Origin: Pseudomonas azadiae
GTDB lineage: Bacteria; Pseudomonadota; Gammaproteobacteria; Pseudomonadales; Pseudomonadaceae
DNA length: 64,000 nucleotides
Direction: 5' to 3'
Assembly: GCF_019145355.1 (NCBI RefSeq)
Contig: NZ_JAHSTY010000001.1
Span: forward strand, 1,798,001 to 1,862,000
This document shows positions 27,575 through 37,158 of the stretch, piece by piece. The notes beneath the pieces are model-generated. The model did not search any database, was not told the origin of the DNA, and worked only from the letters and a program-made list of their open reading frames with translations. The position numbers and the translations under genes are program-made. Positions within the stretch are counted from its first letter, which is position 1, and each line of letters starts with the position of its first letter.

Positions 27575-27768
27575 GGTAACGATCTCTTTGGCGCATTTTC
27601 TTATTGTTTTTTTAAGTGATGGGCCAGTCTAGCCAGGCCTCAACGCCGCCGTAGTTGCCTTGGCAGCCAGCTTGATGACCCTGCGAGTCAGCGTTGAGAA
27701 TAGTCCAGATCCGCACAAGTGACGCCAGAGAAGTGCCGCCAAGAAAGCCACGGAACGGGCGTTTGCAG

Positions 27769-28224
27769 TCAACCGCGCAGCGCAATTACCAATTCGGCCA
27801 GCCACGGTTCGGCGTCCGCTTCCGGGGTGACGCTTTCGCTGGCGTCCAGGCGCAGCATCGGCAGCACTTCGCGCACGCCCAGTTCGCCAAACAGCTCGCG
27901 CAGTTGCTCGCCGCCGGCGCAAAAAGTATCGCCATAGCTGGCGTCACCCAGGCCGATCACCGCACCGGGCAGACCGCGCCAGGCGGCGGGCAGTTGGTCG
28001 CGGATGCTCGAATACAACGGCTGCAGGTTGTCGGGCAGCTCGCCCATGCCGGTGGTGGACGTCACCGCCAGGAAGGCGTCCGGTGCAAACGCCTGCACAT
28101 CCGCCAGGTTGGCGCGCGGGTTGTGCCAGGCCTCGAAACCGGCGGCATTGAGGATACCGGCGGCGTGGCGGGCCACTTCTTCAGCGGTGCCGTAGACCGA
28201 GCCGGAAAGGATGGCGACTTTCAT
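27769..28224 (-). CDS. Flavodoxin (MioC-like)
   Basis: Protein of 151 residues with the flavodoxin fold. The FMN phosphate loop is SGSVYGTAEE, followed by TSTTGMGELPDN and GLGDASYGDTFCAGG. It probably carries electrons in the cytoplasm; MioC-type flavodoxins support biotin synthase in E. coli. ATG 28224 is preferred to the TTG one codon earlier, and AGGA lies upstream. In P. aeruginosa a flavodoxin gene also sits near the folM-folE-folX genes, as here. Confidence 0.9.
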   Translation of the reverse strand: MKVAILSGSVYGTAEEVARHAAGILNAAGFEAWHNPRANLADVQAFAPDAFLAVTSTTGMGELPDNLQPLYSSIRDQLPAAWRGLPGAVIGLGDASYGDTFCAGGEQLRELFGELGVREVLPMLRLDASESVTPEADAEPWLAELVIALRG

Positions 28225-28352
28225 CAATCTGATCCTGTAATTGAGCGAAAGCCTGGGATATTAGCAGCTGACGCAAATTTTTCGGTGCGCCCCGTGCAAC
28301 ATTCAGGCGTTGCCATAAACTCCATACTCCACAACAAGCCATGGACCGCTCA

Positions 28353-28820
28353 ATGATTAATGCCAAGCTGATGCAATTGGTGATCAACGCCTCTAACGAC
28401 GGCATCGTCGTCGCCGAACGGGAAGGCCCGGACAAGCCGCTGATCTACGTCAACCCGGCATTCGAACGCATGACTGGCTACACGCTGGATGAAATCCTCT
28501 ATCAGGATTGCCGCTTCCTGCAGTCGGGCGACCGCGATCAGCCAGCCCTGATGGCGCTTCGGGAGGCCCTGGAAAGTGGCGCCGCCTGCCGCGAAATCCT
28601 GCGCAATTACCGCAAGGATGGCAGCCACTTCTGGAATGAACTGTCAGTTTCAACGGTTTATAACGAGGCCGACAGGCAGACCTATTTCGTCGGCGTACAG
28701 AAGGACGTCACCTTGCAAGTCAAAGCCCAGCAGCGCGTCACCCAGCTGGAAGCTGAATTGACACTGGTAAAAGCCGAGCTGGCGTCGCTCAAAGCGACGA
28801 GCGGATCTAACAAAATTTAG
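28353..28820 (+). CDS. Short LOV blue-light photoreceptor (SB-LOV type)
   Basis: Protein of 155 residues made of one LOV (PAS) domain plus short flanking helices and no effector domain. The flavin-binding signature DCRFLQ is intact, and its Cys is residue 53 when translation starts at ATG 28353, the same number as the photoactive Cys of P. putida PpSB1-LOV. NYRKDGSHFWNEL and the QKDV strand are also conserved. The C-terminal helix (about 125-150) suits dimerisation. It forms a small operon with the next gene, and a LitR-like regulator lies beyond, so it probably relays blue light by protein contact. Confidence 0.92.
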   Translation: MINAKLMQLVINASNDGIVVAEREGPDKPLIYVNPAFERMTGYTLDEILYQDCRFLQSGDRDQPALMALREALESGAACREILRNYRKDGSHFWNELSVSTVYNEADRQTYFVGVQKDVTLQVKAQQRVTQLEAELTLVKAELASLKATSGSNKI

Positions 28821-28880
28821 AAAAAGGAGTCAGTAGAGGGGATAATGGCATTTTAGCACCCCACCTATTGAGCAAAAGCG

Positions 28881-29486
28881 ATGCAACGCGACGCGCTTCT
28901 GACCCAGGATGAGCTGGAGTTCATCCAGAACATGCAGCACAACCCGCAACTCAACGTGCGGGACGCGTCATCGAGCCTGACGGTCAACGGTGGCGCGCAG
29001 ATCCGCGACTTGCTCACGCGCCTGGCCGCTCATGACCATGTCACCCTCCAGGCCCAGTTCGACAATCAGCAACTCACTTTTCCGCTGCAATTGGTGGAGG
29101 ACGAGTTTCACGCGGTGCACCTGCGCCTGGGCGTGCCGAGCATCTTCGAGGATGGGCCGATGATCCGGCCGTGGCGCCTGGTGCTGGAAACGCCGGTGGC
29201 CTTGGAGAATATCAAGGGCACCCCAGGCGCGTTGTGGGCGCATGAAGTGTCGTTCAAGGGTGTGCTGATAGAGATTCGTGGCCGGATCAAACCGCCAAAG
29301 ACCTTTTCGCTGTGGTTCAGCCCCTCGGGCTATGAACGCATAGCGTTGCGCGGAACGTTCGAACGGGAAACCGCGCGCGGGCAGTTCGCCTACCGACTGA
29401 GCCAAAGCAACGCCGATGAAACCGAGCGTCTGCGCCAGTTCATCCTGCACCAGCACCGCCTGGTTCATCCTGAAGTGCATGCCTGA
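28881..29486 (+). CDS. Unknown protein of the LOV locus, possibly PilZ-like
   Basis: Protein of 201 residues with no signal peptide or membrane segment. The middle (about 55-150) is beta-rich (HVTLQAQFDNQQLTFPLQL, APGVSF-like strands), and the C-terminus is helical (about 175-195). The overall order resembles two-domain YcgR/PilZ-type proteins, but no RxxxR or DxSxxG c-di-GMP motif is visible, so that link is weak. It lies 60 bp after the LOV gene and ends three bases before the convergent MerR-type gene. The Shine-Dalgarno is weak. Confidence 0.65.
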   Translation: MQRDALLTQDELEFIQNMQHNPQLNVRDASSSLTVNGGAQIRDLLTRLAAHDHVTLQAQFDNQQLTFPLQLVEDEFHAVHLRLGVPSIFEDGPMIRPWRLVLETPVALENIKGTPGALWAHEVSFKGVLIEIRGRIKPPKTFSLWFSPSGYERIALRGTFERETARGQFAYRLSQSNADETERLRQFILHQHRLVHPEVHA

Positions 29487-29488
29487 TA

Positions 29489-30439
29489 TCAGGTGTCGAG
29501 GCTACCGCTCAGGAATAGCTGCAAGCGGCGTTGCATCAGTTGCCCTTCATTACCCAGGCACCCGATTGACGAGCCCGCCAGGTTTTCCTGCGCCAGGTCC
29601 GCGGCATCGCCGGCCAGCAACAACGGGCAATTCAATGTCATCGCCAGGCGCTTGAGCCGCTGTGGCAGATCACTGCCGGGGGCACGATTGGAAAACAGCA
29701 CCAGGGCTTGCGGCTGGGTCTTCTCACAAATCAGTGTCAACTCATCGAACGGCTGGCCGATGCCCAGTAGTTTTACCGCAAGGTCTTGCGCAGCCATCAA
29801 CAGACCCGCGACCAGCAACTCCAGCTCGCGGCATTCCCCGGCAATGGCCGCCACCAGCACGCGCGGCCCCGGTACGGCGGCGGCCGCCTGGAGGCGTTGC
29901 GCGGTGCGCGAGCGCAGGAAGCTGTCCAAGAACAGCCATTCGCTGGCTTGGCCGAAACGCCCCTGGTGACGCAACAATTGCTGCCAGAGCGGCATGAGGA
30001 TGTCTTGAAACACGATGGGCAACGGGTAAGCGCAACAGACCTGGCCGTACAGCAGATCCAACTGGCGGTCATCGAATGCGCTGATTGCCATGCGCAGTTG
30101 GCGTTGCCACTGGCGCCACGCAAGCGCAGCCTCGGAAGCTGCACCAGGTTCGCCGAGCCGCTCGCCGCGTGCCAGGATCCTGGCCACTTTACTCACCGCC
30201 ACGCCACGTTCGATCCAATCGAGAATCCGGTGCACCGTGTCGATGTCGGTGCGCGAATACAACCGGTGCCCGCTTTCGGTGCGGGTGGGCTGGATGAGGC
30301 CGTAGCGTCGTTCCCAGGCACGCAAGGTCACCGGGTTGACGCCGGTCAGCCGAGCGACTTCACGAATCGGGAAAAGATCACCGGAACCGGGGGCACTCAC
30401 TGGAGAGGTTTCGCGCTGGGGAGCAATAATGTCGGGCAT
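29489..30439 (-). CDS. MerR family regulator, LitR/CarH-like without B12 ligands
   Basis: Regulator of 316 residues. The N-terminal MerR DNA-binding domain (about 22-90) contains FPIREVARLTGVNPVTLRAW and RRYGLIQP. A C-terminal domain (about 110-310) matches the cobalamin-binding region of CarH/LitR in length and order. At the expected E-H pair the sequence is ASEWLFLDSFLR, and no DxHxxG lower-ligand motif is seen, so B12 binding is unlikely. P. putida has such a B12-independent LitR (PplR) that works with a short LOV protein, and this gene shares its locus with one. It is divergent from the folate operon. Confidence 0.85.
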   Translation of the reverse strand: MPDIIAPQRETSPVSAPGSGDLFPIREVARLTGVNPVTLRAWERRYGLIQPTRTESGHRLYSRTDIDTVHRILDWIERGVAVSKVARILARGERLGEPGAASEAALAWRQWQRQLRMAISAFDDRQLDLLYGQVCCAYPLPIVFQDILMPLWQQLLRHQGRFGQASEWLFLDSFLRSRTAQRLQAAAAVPGPRVLVAAIAGECRELELLVAGLLMAAQDLAVKLLGIGQPFDELTLICEKTQPQALVLFSNRAPGSDLPQRLKRLAMTLNCPLLLAGDAADLAQENLAGSSIGCLGNEGQLMQRRLQLFLSGSLDT

Positions 30440-30451
30440 CAGGGGTCAAAA

Positions 30452-30467
30452 ACATCCGAGTCGATGT
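30452..30467. promoter_or_regulatory. Possible operator between MerR-type gene and fol operon
   Basis: A perfect ACATC-N6-GATGT inverted repeat lies 13 bp before the regulator start, in the 215-bp divergent region. It could be an autoregulatory site; the arms are short, so this is speculative. Confidence 0.3.
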
Positions 30468-30654
30468 GGATCCCATTTAACGCTTATTCGACAGGTCGAT
30501 TCAAGATGCACGGCGGACCGACCAAAGTATCTGGCGTATTTCGCTGAAACAGGAATAATCCTTGCCTGTCATTTCAACAAAGCTGCAGCATCCCGCAGCT
30601 TCGTTTGTGCGCCGCCTACCCGGCCCAGCGCACCCGCCTATCTGGAGATACACA

Positions 30655-31212
30655 ATGTCTACCTCTCCCGTCACCCTGATGGTTGCGCGCCGCGTGGCCA
30701 AGGGTCGCTACGAAGAACTGATGGCCTGGCTGCGTGAAGGCGAGCAATTGGCCACCGACTTTCCCGGTTACCTGGGTTCGGGCGTGCTTGCACCACCGCC
30801 CCATGATGATGAATTCCAGATTATTTTCCGCTTTGCCGATGAAAAAACCCTGCATGCCTGGGAGTTTTCCGCGTCCCGCAGTGCCTGGCTGGGCCGTGGC
30901 AGCGAGTTGTTTGCCGACCCGTCCGAGCACCGTGTACGGGGCATCGATGGCTGGTTCGGCGCGGCAGGCGCACGGCCGCCACGCTGGAAGCAGGCTGTGG
31001 CGATCTGGCTGGCGTTCTTTCCGGTGTCACTGCTGTTCAACTTTGTGCTGGGCCCGTTGCTCAATGAACTGGAGTTGCTGCCCCGTGTGCTGGTCAGCAC
31101 TCTGGCGCTCACGCCCTTGATGGTTTACCTGTTTATCCCGTTGTCCACCCACCTGTTGGCGAACTGGCTGCACCCAACCCCTGCGCGCAAGGTGCGTGAA
31201 GCCGCCGCTTGA
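30655..31212 (+). CDS. Antibiotic biosynthesis monooxygenase-like membrane protein
   Basis: Protein of 185 residues. The N-terminal ABM/dimeric ferredoxin-like fold (about 8-95, VTLMVARRVAKGRYEELMAW) is followed by two transmembrane helices (about 103-128 and 140-168). GGAG lies seven bases before ATG 30655; the longer reading from 30562 is unsupported. It is the first gene of the operon continuing into folM, folE and folX and is divergent from the LitR-like regulator. Its role is unknown; similar proteins head the same cluster in other pseudomonads as far as I recall. Confidence 0.8.
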   Translation: MSTSPVTLMVARRVAKGRYEELMAWLREGEQLATDFPGYLGSGVLAPPPHDDEFQIIFRFADEKTLHAWEFSASRSAWLGRGSELFADPSEHRVRGIDGWFGAAGARPPRWKQAVAIWLAFFPVSLLFNFVLGPLLNELELLPRVLVSTLALTPLMVYLFIPLSTHLLANWLHPTPARKVREAAA

Positions 31213-31268
31213 GCACAGGTGCGACGCTCGCTGGTATAGTTTCACTCTGCCAGCGACTCGAGCCTCCC

Positions 31269-31979
31269 ATGACTGCAACGAACGCCCCGATCCTGATCAC
31301 CGGTGCCGGCCAGCGTGTCGGCCTGCATTGCGCCCAGCGCCTGCTGGACGAAGGCCACTCGGTGATTTTCAGCTACCGCAGCGAACGGCCCGGCGTGCAG
31401 GCGCTGCGCGAGCGTGGCGCGATAGGCGTCCATGCGGATTTCTCCGATGAAGCCGGAATCCTGGCGTTCATCGCTGAACTGAACACCCATACCCAACGCT
31501 TGCGCGCGATCATCCACAACGCATCGGCCTGGGTCGCTGAAATGCCTGGCGACGAAAGCCGCGCCTTCATCGACATGTTCAGCGTGCACATGCTTGCGCC
31601 GTACCTCATCAACCTGCATTGTTCACCCTTGCTGCAACGCTCGACACCGGCTGACATCGTGCACATCAGCGACGACGTCGTGCGCAAGGGCAGCCGTCAG
31701 CACATCGCGTACTGCGCCACCAAGGCCGGGCTCGACAGCCTTACGCTGTCGTTTGCCGCGCAGTTCGCGCCACTGATCAAGGTCAACGGCATCGCCCCGG
31801 CGATGGTGATGTTCAACGACGGCGATGACGACGCCTACCGCGCCAAGGTGCTCGCCAAGTCGGCCCTGGGCATCGAGCCCGGCCCCGAGGTGATCTACCA
31901 GAGCCTGCGTTACCTGCTGGACAACCCCTACGTCACCGGTACCACCCTGACCGTCAACGGCGGGCGGCATATCAAGTAA
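31269..31979 (+). CDS. folM: Dihydromonapterin reductase
   Basis: SDR enzyme of 236 residues. The cofactor motif is TGAGQRVG, the variant typical of FolM and pteridine reductases, followed by NASAW, the catalytic YCATKAG and the C-terminal GTTLTVNGGRHIK. FolM reduces dihydromonapterin to tetrahydromonapterin with NADPH; in pseudomonads this is the cofactor of phenylalanine hydroxylase PhhA. folE and folX follow, so the whole route from GTP is encoded here. ATG 31269 fits the family N-terminus, although its Shine-Dalgarno is weak. Confidence 0.9.
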   Translation: MTATNAPILITGAGQRVGLHCAQRLLDEGHSVIFSYRSERPGVQALRERGAIGVHADFSDEAGILAFIAELNTHTQRLRAIIHNASAWVAEMPGDESRAFIDMFSVHMLAPYLINLHCSPLLQRSTPADIVHISDDVVRKGSRQHIAYCATKAGLDSLTLSFAAQFAPLIKVNGIAPAMVMFNDGDDDAYRAKVLAKSALGIEPGPEVIYQSLRYLLDNPYVTGTTLTVNGGRHIK

Positions 31980-31999
31980 GCCGTTTTTGAGGATGTTGT

Positions 32000-32560
32000 A
32001 TGACTTTGTCCCTGCCGCAACACTACCGCGAGATCCTCAAGGGCCTGGGTGAAGACCCGGAGCGCGAAGGCCTGCTCGACACCCCCCAGCGCGCCGCCAA
32101 GGCCATGCAGTACCTGTGTCATGGCTACGGGCAGAACCTGGAAGAGATCGTCAACGGCGCGCTGTTCGCCTCCGACAATGACGAGATGGTGATCCTCAAG
32201 GACATCGAGCTCTACTCGCTGTGCGAGCACCACCTGCTGCCCTTTATCGGCAAGGCCCATGTGGCCTATATTCCGACCGGCAAGGTACTGGGCCTGTCGA
32301 AACTGGCGCGCATCGTCGACATGTTCGCCCGGCGCCTGCAGATCCAGGAAAACCTCACGCGGCAAATCGCCGACGCCATCCAGGACGTGACCCAGGCCGC
32401 CGGCGTGGCCGTGGTGATCGAAGCCAGGCACATGTGCATGATGATGCGCGGCGTAGAAAAACAGAATTCAACCATGAACACCTCCGTGATGCTCGGCGCG
32501 TTCCGCGGGTCGACCACCACGCGCATGGAGTTCCTGCAACTGATCGGACGGAGCAAGTAG
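32000..32560 (+). CDS. folE: GTP cyclohydrolase I
   Basis: Enzyme of 186 residues converting GTP to dihydroneopterin triphosphate. Zn ligands are visible in [10 protein letters not shown] and [11 protein letters not shown], and the C-terminal [13 protein letters not shown] is family-typical. It lies 20 bp after folM and 2 bp before folX. Pseudomonads usually have more than one GTP cyclohydrolase I gene; this copy, grouped with folM and folX, is likely dedicated to monapterin and possibly light-induced through the nearby LOV/LitR-like pair. Confidence 0.96.
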   Translation: MTLSLPQHYREILKGLGEDPEREGLLDTPQRAAKAMQYLCHGYGQNLEEIVNGALFASDNDEMVILKDIELYSLCEHHLLPFIGKAHVAYIPTGKVLGLSKLARIVDMFARRLQIQENLTRQIADAIQDVTQAAGVAVVIEARHMCMMMRGVEKQNSTMNTSVMLGAFRGSTTTRMEFLQLIGRSK

Positions 32561-32562
32561 CA

Positions 32563-32934
32563 ATGCCACAACTTCAACCAGGCATGGCACGCATCCGGGT
32601 CAAGGACCTGTGCCTGCGCACCTATATCGGCATCAACGAGGATGAAATCCTCAACAAGCAGGATGTGCTGATCAACCTGACCATCCTGTATGCCGCCCAG
32701 GAAGCCGTGCGCGACAACGACATCGACCACGCGCTGAACTACCGCACCATCACCAAGGCGATCATCGCCCATGTCGAAGGCAACCGCTTTGCCCTGCTGG
32801 AGCGCCTGACCCAGGAACTGCTGGACCTGGTGATGGGCAACGACTCGGTGCTGTACGCCGAGGTCGAAGTGGACAAGCCCCATGCGCTGCGCTTTGCCGA
32901 ATCGGTGTCGATTACCCTGGCGGCCAGCCGCTAA
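32563..32934 (+). CDS. folX: Dihydroneopterin triphosphate 2'-epimerase
   Basis: Enzyme of 123 residues of the FolB/FolX tunnelling fold. It contains [12 protein letters not shown], the [10 protein letters not shown] segment and [12 protein letters not shown]. The lower active-site signature and its location after folE favour FolX over FolB aldolase. It makes dihydromonapterin triphosphate, which after dephosphorylation feeds FolM. Start 32563 follows folE by two bases, implying translational coupling. The Shine-Dalgarno is poor. Confidence 0.92.
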   Translation: MPQLQPGMARIRVKDLCLRTYIGINEDEILNKQDVLINLTILYAAQEAVRDNDIDHALNYRTITKAIIAHVEGNRFALLERLTQELLDLVMGNDSVLYAEVEVDKPHALRFAESVSITLAASR

Positions 32935-32956
32935 CCCTGAACCTGCAGTGAGCCTT

Positions 32957-33253
32957 ATGAACGATCAACAACGCCTCGAACTCGAAGCCGCCGCCTTCCG
33001 CCGGCTGGTAGCCCATCTGGACAGCCGCAAGGATGTGCAGAACATTGACCTGATGAACCTCTCGGGCTTCTGCCGCAACTGCTTGTCCAAGTGGTACAAG
33101 GCCGAAGCCGATGAGCGCCAGATCGAGCTGAGCCTCGATGACGCACGCGAAGTGGTGTACGGCATGCCCTACGCCGAGTGGAAAGCCCAGTACCAGAAAG
33201 AAGCCAGCGCCGACCAGCAGGCGGCGTTCGCCAAAGGAAAAACCCATGACTGA
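32957..33253 (+). CDS. DUF1244 family protein
   Basis: Small protein of 98 residues with the conserved core LSGFCRNCLSKWY and EVVYGMPYAEWKAQYQ of DUF1244 (all-helical, two close Cys). The molecular function is unknown. The last eight bases overlap the start of the HopJ-like gene, so they are coupled. It sits at the end of the folM-folE-folX operon with a 22-bp gap. Start 32957 is chosen from the family N-terminus. Confidence 0.87.
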   Translation: MNDQQRLELEAAAFRRLVAHLDSRKDVQNIDLMNLSGFCRNCLSKWYKAEADERQIELSLDDAREVVYGMPYAEWKAQYQKEASADQQAAFAKGKTHD

Positions 33254-33584
33254 TTTGAACACCCTGCGCGCCAGCCTCGACAGCGGCGAACATGTTTTTG
33301 CCGATACCCTGGCCTTTGTTGCCGCCGGCTACGACTACCAGCCGCAAGCCTTCACCAACGGCGATGTTGAAAACGCTGCCGGGCAGAATGAAGGTTCGTG
33401 CAAGACCCTGGGGTTGGCACTGCTGGAAGGGTTGAGCGACCAGCAAGCGCTGCTGGCGTTCGGTGAGCATTACCGTTCGGTGGTGGCCACGCCTGAGGGC
33501 AGTGACCATGGGAATATCCGGGCGTTGATTGCTCATGGTTTGGCGGGTGTGAAATTTACTGCGCCACCCCTGACCCGCCGCTGA
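33246..33584 (+). CDS. HopJ family protein
   Basis: Protein of 112 residues. FADTLAFVAAGYDYQPQAFTNGDVEN, split here by eye into LAFVAAGYDYQPQAF and NGDVEN, and the AGQNEGSCK segment are typical of the HopJ family. Although named after a type III effector, the family is widespread in bacteria without such secretion and in housekeeping contexts; no type III genes are near. It overlaps DUF1244 by eight bases, with AAAGGAAAAACCC before the ATG. A stress or metabolic role is more likely than virulence. Confidence 0.87.
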   Translation: MTDLNTLRASLDSGEHVFADTLAFVAAGYDYQPQAFTNGDVENAAGQNEGSCKTLGLALLEGLSDQQALLAFGEHYRSVVATPEGSDHGNIRALIAHGLAGVKFTAPPLTRR

Positions 33585-33607
33585 TTCAATTTGAAAACCC
33601 GGTCAGT

Positions 33608-33677
33608 GTGGGAGCCGGGCTTGCCCGCGATGACGGTGTGACTGATACACCGCCATCGCAGGCAAGCCAGCTCCCAC
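33608..33677. repeat. Hybrid REPIN
   Basis: The left arm is GTGGGAGCCGGGCTTGCCCG (CCGGG subtype), while the right arm is GCAGGCAAGCCAGCTCCCAC (CTGG subtype), so the two arms come from different subfamilies. Inner GGTGT...ACACC pairs close the loop. Confidence 0.9.
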
Positions 33678-33728
33678 AGTGATGGGGTTAGCACTTCAAG
33701 ATTGCGGCGCTGTTTAAATCCCGCGCAT

Positions 33729-33758
33729 AAAAAAACCGGCCTCGCAGCCGGTTTTTTT
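33729..33758. terminator. Bidirectional terminator
   Basis: AAAAAAACCGGC-TCGCA-GCCGGTTTTTTT type hairpin with seven-base A and T tracts on each side. It serves the HopJ-like gene on the plus strand and trxB on the minus strand. Confidence 0.92.
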
Positions 33759-33770
33759 GGTTCAACAGGT

Positions 33771-34736
<966 letters not shown>

Positions 34737-35015
34737 TCACTCCTATCGACCGCCCGGACTACAAGGCGGCTGGAATAAAAAAGGGACCACGAAGCACTTG
34801 GGGAAGGCTTGAACTCGCGGGCCCTGAAAATAATGGGTGCAGCGTATCGAGGGGGGCAAGATTAAGGAAATACGCAATAACAATCCAGCTCATAGGCGGT
34901 CTCTATGCAGTCGACCCGGTTGATCGACACGTTTGTTACTGCTGATGTCGCCGCTTTCGCCCAAGAGGCAAAGCCGGTAAGGTCGGCGCGTTCGTCCCTT
35001 TGCTCGGAGTTCTCC

Positions 35016-35783
35016 ATGCCCGCCCCTGTTCTTTCCGGCCCGCAATACCTGCGTGAAGGCCTCAAACTGGTGTTGAGCCCTGGCTTGCGCCTGTTTGTGC
35101 TGCTACCGCTGGCGATCAACCTGGTGCTGTTCGTCGGCTTGATCTACTTCGCCGGTCATCAGTTCAGCCTGTGGGTCGACCACCTGATGCCGACGCTGCC
35201 GAGCTGGCTGAGCTTTCTGAATTACCTGATCTGGCCGCTGTTTGTGGTGCTGGTGGTATTGATGGTGTTTTTCACCTTCACCATGCTGGCCAACATCATC
35301 GCTGCGCCGTTCAATGGCTTTCTCTCGGAGAAAGTCGAAGTGGTGGTGCGCGGCACCGACGACTTCCCGGCCTTCAGTTGGGGCGAGCTGATCGCCATGG
35401 TGCCACGCACCCTGGCGCGGGAAATGCGCAAGCTGGGCTACTTCCTGCCGCGGGCCATCGGCCTGTTTATCCTGTCATTCATTCCCGTGGTCAACCTGAT
35501 TGCCGCGCCGCTATGGCTGTTGTTCGGCGTGTGGATGATGGCGATCCAGTACATCGACTACCCGGCAGACAACCACAAACTGGGCTGGAACGAAATGCTC
35601 GCCTGGCTGCGCCAGAAACGCTGGCAGAGCATGAGCTTCGGCGGGACTGTCTACCTGGTGTTGCTGGTGCCGGTGGTCAACCTGCTGATGATGCCGGCGG
35701 CGGTGGCGGGCGCGACGTTGTTCTGGGTGCGCGAGCAGGGCGCCGAGGCGATGGCGCAGCAGCCGAAAGTGACCCAGTCATAA
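35016..35783 (+). CDS. cysZ: Sulfate transporter CysZ
   Basis: Inner-membrane protein of 255 residues matching the CysZ family: [20 protein letters not shown] at the N-terminus, four or more long hydrophobic helices, and [16 protein letters not shown]. CysZ imports sulfate for cysteine biosynthesis. GGAG lies six bases before ATG 35016; the longer frame from 34905 is unsupported. Divergent from trxB and followed by a glycosyltransferase gene on the same strand. Confidence 0.94.
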   Translation: MPAPVLSGPQYLREGLKLVLSPGLRLFVLLPLAINLVLFVGLIYFAGHQFSLWVDHLMPTLPSWLSFLNYLIWPLFVVLVVLMVFFTFTMLANIIAAPFNGFLSEKVEVVVRGTDDFPAFSWGELIAMVPRTLAREMRKLGYFLPRAIGLFILSFIPVVNLIAAPLWLLFGVWMMAIQYIDYPADNHKLGWNEMLAWLRQKRWQSMSFGGTVYLVLLVPVVNLLMMPAAVAGATLFWVREQGAEAMAQQPKVTQS

Positions 35784-35837
35784 ATCCATCATGCCAGTGA
35801 CACAATGACGACATGGCCCACGACGACACTGTGGGTC

Positions 35838-37016
35838 ATGACGACAGCTTCGCTCCACATCACCCTCATCACCGAAACCTTCCCGCCAGAGATCAACGGG
35901 GTGGCCAATACCCTCGGCCGCCTGTGCGAGGGCTTGCGCGCACGTGGCCATCAAGTCGAGCTGGTGAGACCGCGCCAGGGCGCCGACCAGAGCCGTCCCA
36001 GCGACGACGCATTGCTGCTGTGCCGAGGCTGGCCGTTGCCGGGTTACCCAGGCCTGCAATGGGGCCAGTCGTCGATGCACAAGTTGCTGCGACGCTGGAC
36101 GCGCCAACGCCCGGACGTGCTGTATATCGCCACCGAGGGGCCGCTGGGGCTGTCGGCATTGCGTGCGGCGAGACGTTTGGGGATCAGCGTCGTCAGCGGT
36201 TTCCACACCAATTTCCAGCAGTACTCGAACCAGTACGGCTTGAGCTTGCTCAGCCGCATGGTCACCCATTACCTGCGCTGGTTTCATAACCGCTCGAGCC
36301 TGACCCTGGTGCCCAGCGCCAGCCAGCGCCTGGAACTGGAGCGCAGGCATTTCGAACGCTTGGGGATGTTGTCGCGCGGCGTGGACAGCCAGCTGTTCCA
36401 TCCTGCGAAACGCGATAACGCGCTGCGCGAAAGTTGGGCCTTGAACAGCGGACAAACCGCCGTCCTTTATGTGGGCAGGCTGGCGCACGAGAAGAACCTT
36501 GGGTTGCTCAAGCGGTGCTTCGAGACGTTGCAGGCCACCTACCCGCAGCGCCAGATGAAACTGATCATCGTCGGCGATGGGCCCCAGCGAGCGATGATGG
36601 AAAAGGACCTGCCGGAGGCGATCTTCTGCGGTGCCTTGCGTGGTGAAGAACTGGCGCGGCACTACGCCTCAGGTGATGTGTTCCTGTTCCCCAGCCTGAC
36701 CGAAACGTTCGGCAACGTGGTCCTGGAAGCGATGGCATCGGGGTTGGGCGTGGTGGCCTATGACCAGGCGGCGGCAACCCAGCATATTCGCCACGGCTAC
36801 AACGGGGTATTGGCAATGCCGGGAGACGAGAACGCGTTTTGCGAGGCTGCCAATTGGCTGCTGGAGGACGCCGAAAGCCTGCGTCGCATGCGCCTGAATG
36901 CGCGCCAGCACGCGAGTCGACAGGGCTGGCCGGCGATTATCGAGCAGTTCGAGAACCAATTACGAGGTGTATGCGGCGAGCACACTGTGATGCCCTCGCT
37001 GCCTTACGCAAAATAG
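35838..37016 (+). CDS. Glycosyltransferase family 4 (alpha-mannosyltransferase-like)
   Basis: GT4 enzyme of 392 residues with GT-B fold. The N-terminal half has TETFPPEINGVANTLGRL and SGFHTNFQQYSNQYG. The C-terminal half has the donor-binding GRLAHEKN and the EX7E motif in LTETFGNVVLEAMASGLG. The sequence resembles MgtA-like GDP-mannose-dependent mannosyltransferases that act on membrane lipids, but donor and acceptor are inferred. Start 35838 has GTGGG upstream; an in-frame ATG at 35805 is possible and would add eleven residues. Confidence 0.87.
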   Translation: MTTASLHITLITETFPPEINGVANTLGRLCEGLRARGHQVELVRPRQGADQSRPSDDALLLCRGWPLPGYPGLQWGQSSMHKLLRRWTRQRPDVLYIATEGPLGLSALRAARRLGISVVSGFHTNFQQYSNQYGLSLLSRMVTHYLRWFHNRSSLTLVPSASQRLELERRHFERLGMLSRGVDSQLFHPAKRDNALRESWALNSGQTAVLYVGRLAHEKNLGLLKRCFETLQATYPQRQMKLIIVGDGPQRAMMEKDLPEAIFCGALRGEELARHYASGDVFLFPSLTETFGNVVLEAMASGLGVVAYDQAAATQHIRHGYNGVLAMPGDENAFCEAANWLLEDAESLRRMRLNARQHASRQGWPAIIEQFENQLRGVCGEHTVMPSLPYAK

Positions 37017-37158
37017 AAAGCCCACGGGGCACACCATCGTTTGGCTGCGCATGGGATGATTTACTTGATATTTAAGTTGGGAACGAGCAGCGCCCGCTTA
37101 CCAATCATTGGTACCTGCTGCGTTAAGCAGGGCCTTTGAATCAATGGAGAGATCGATC

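Noticed and set aside
33246..33584. Type III effector interpretation of the HopJ-like gene
   Set aside because: No type III genes, hrp box or accessory context; the family is common in non-pathogenic bacteria.
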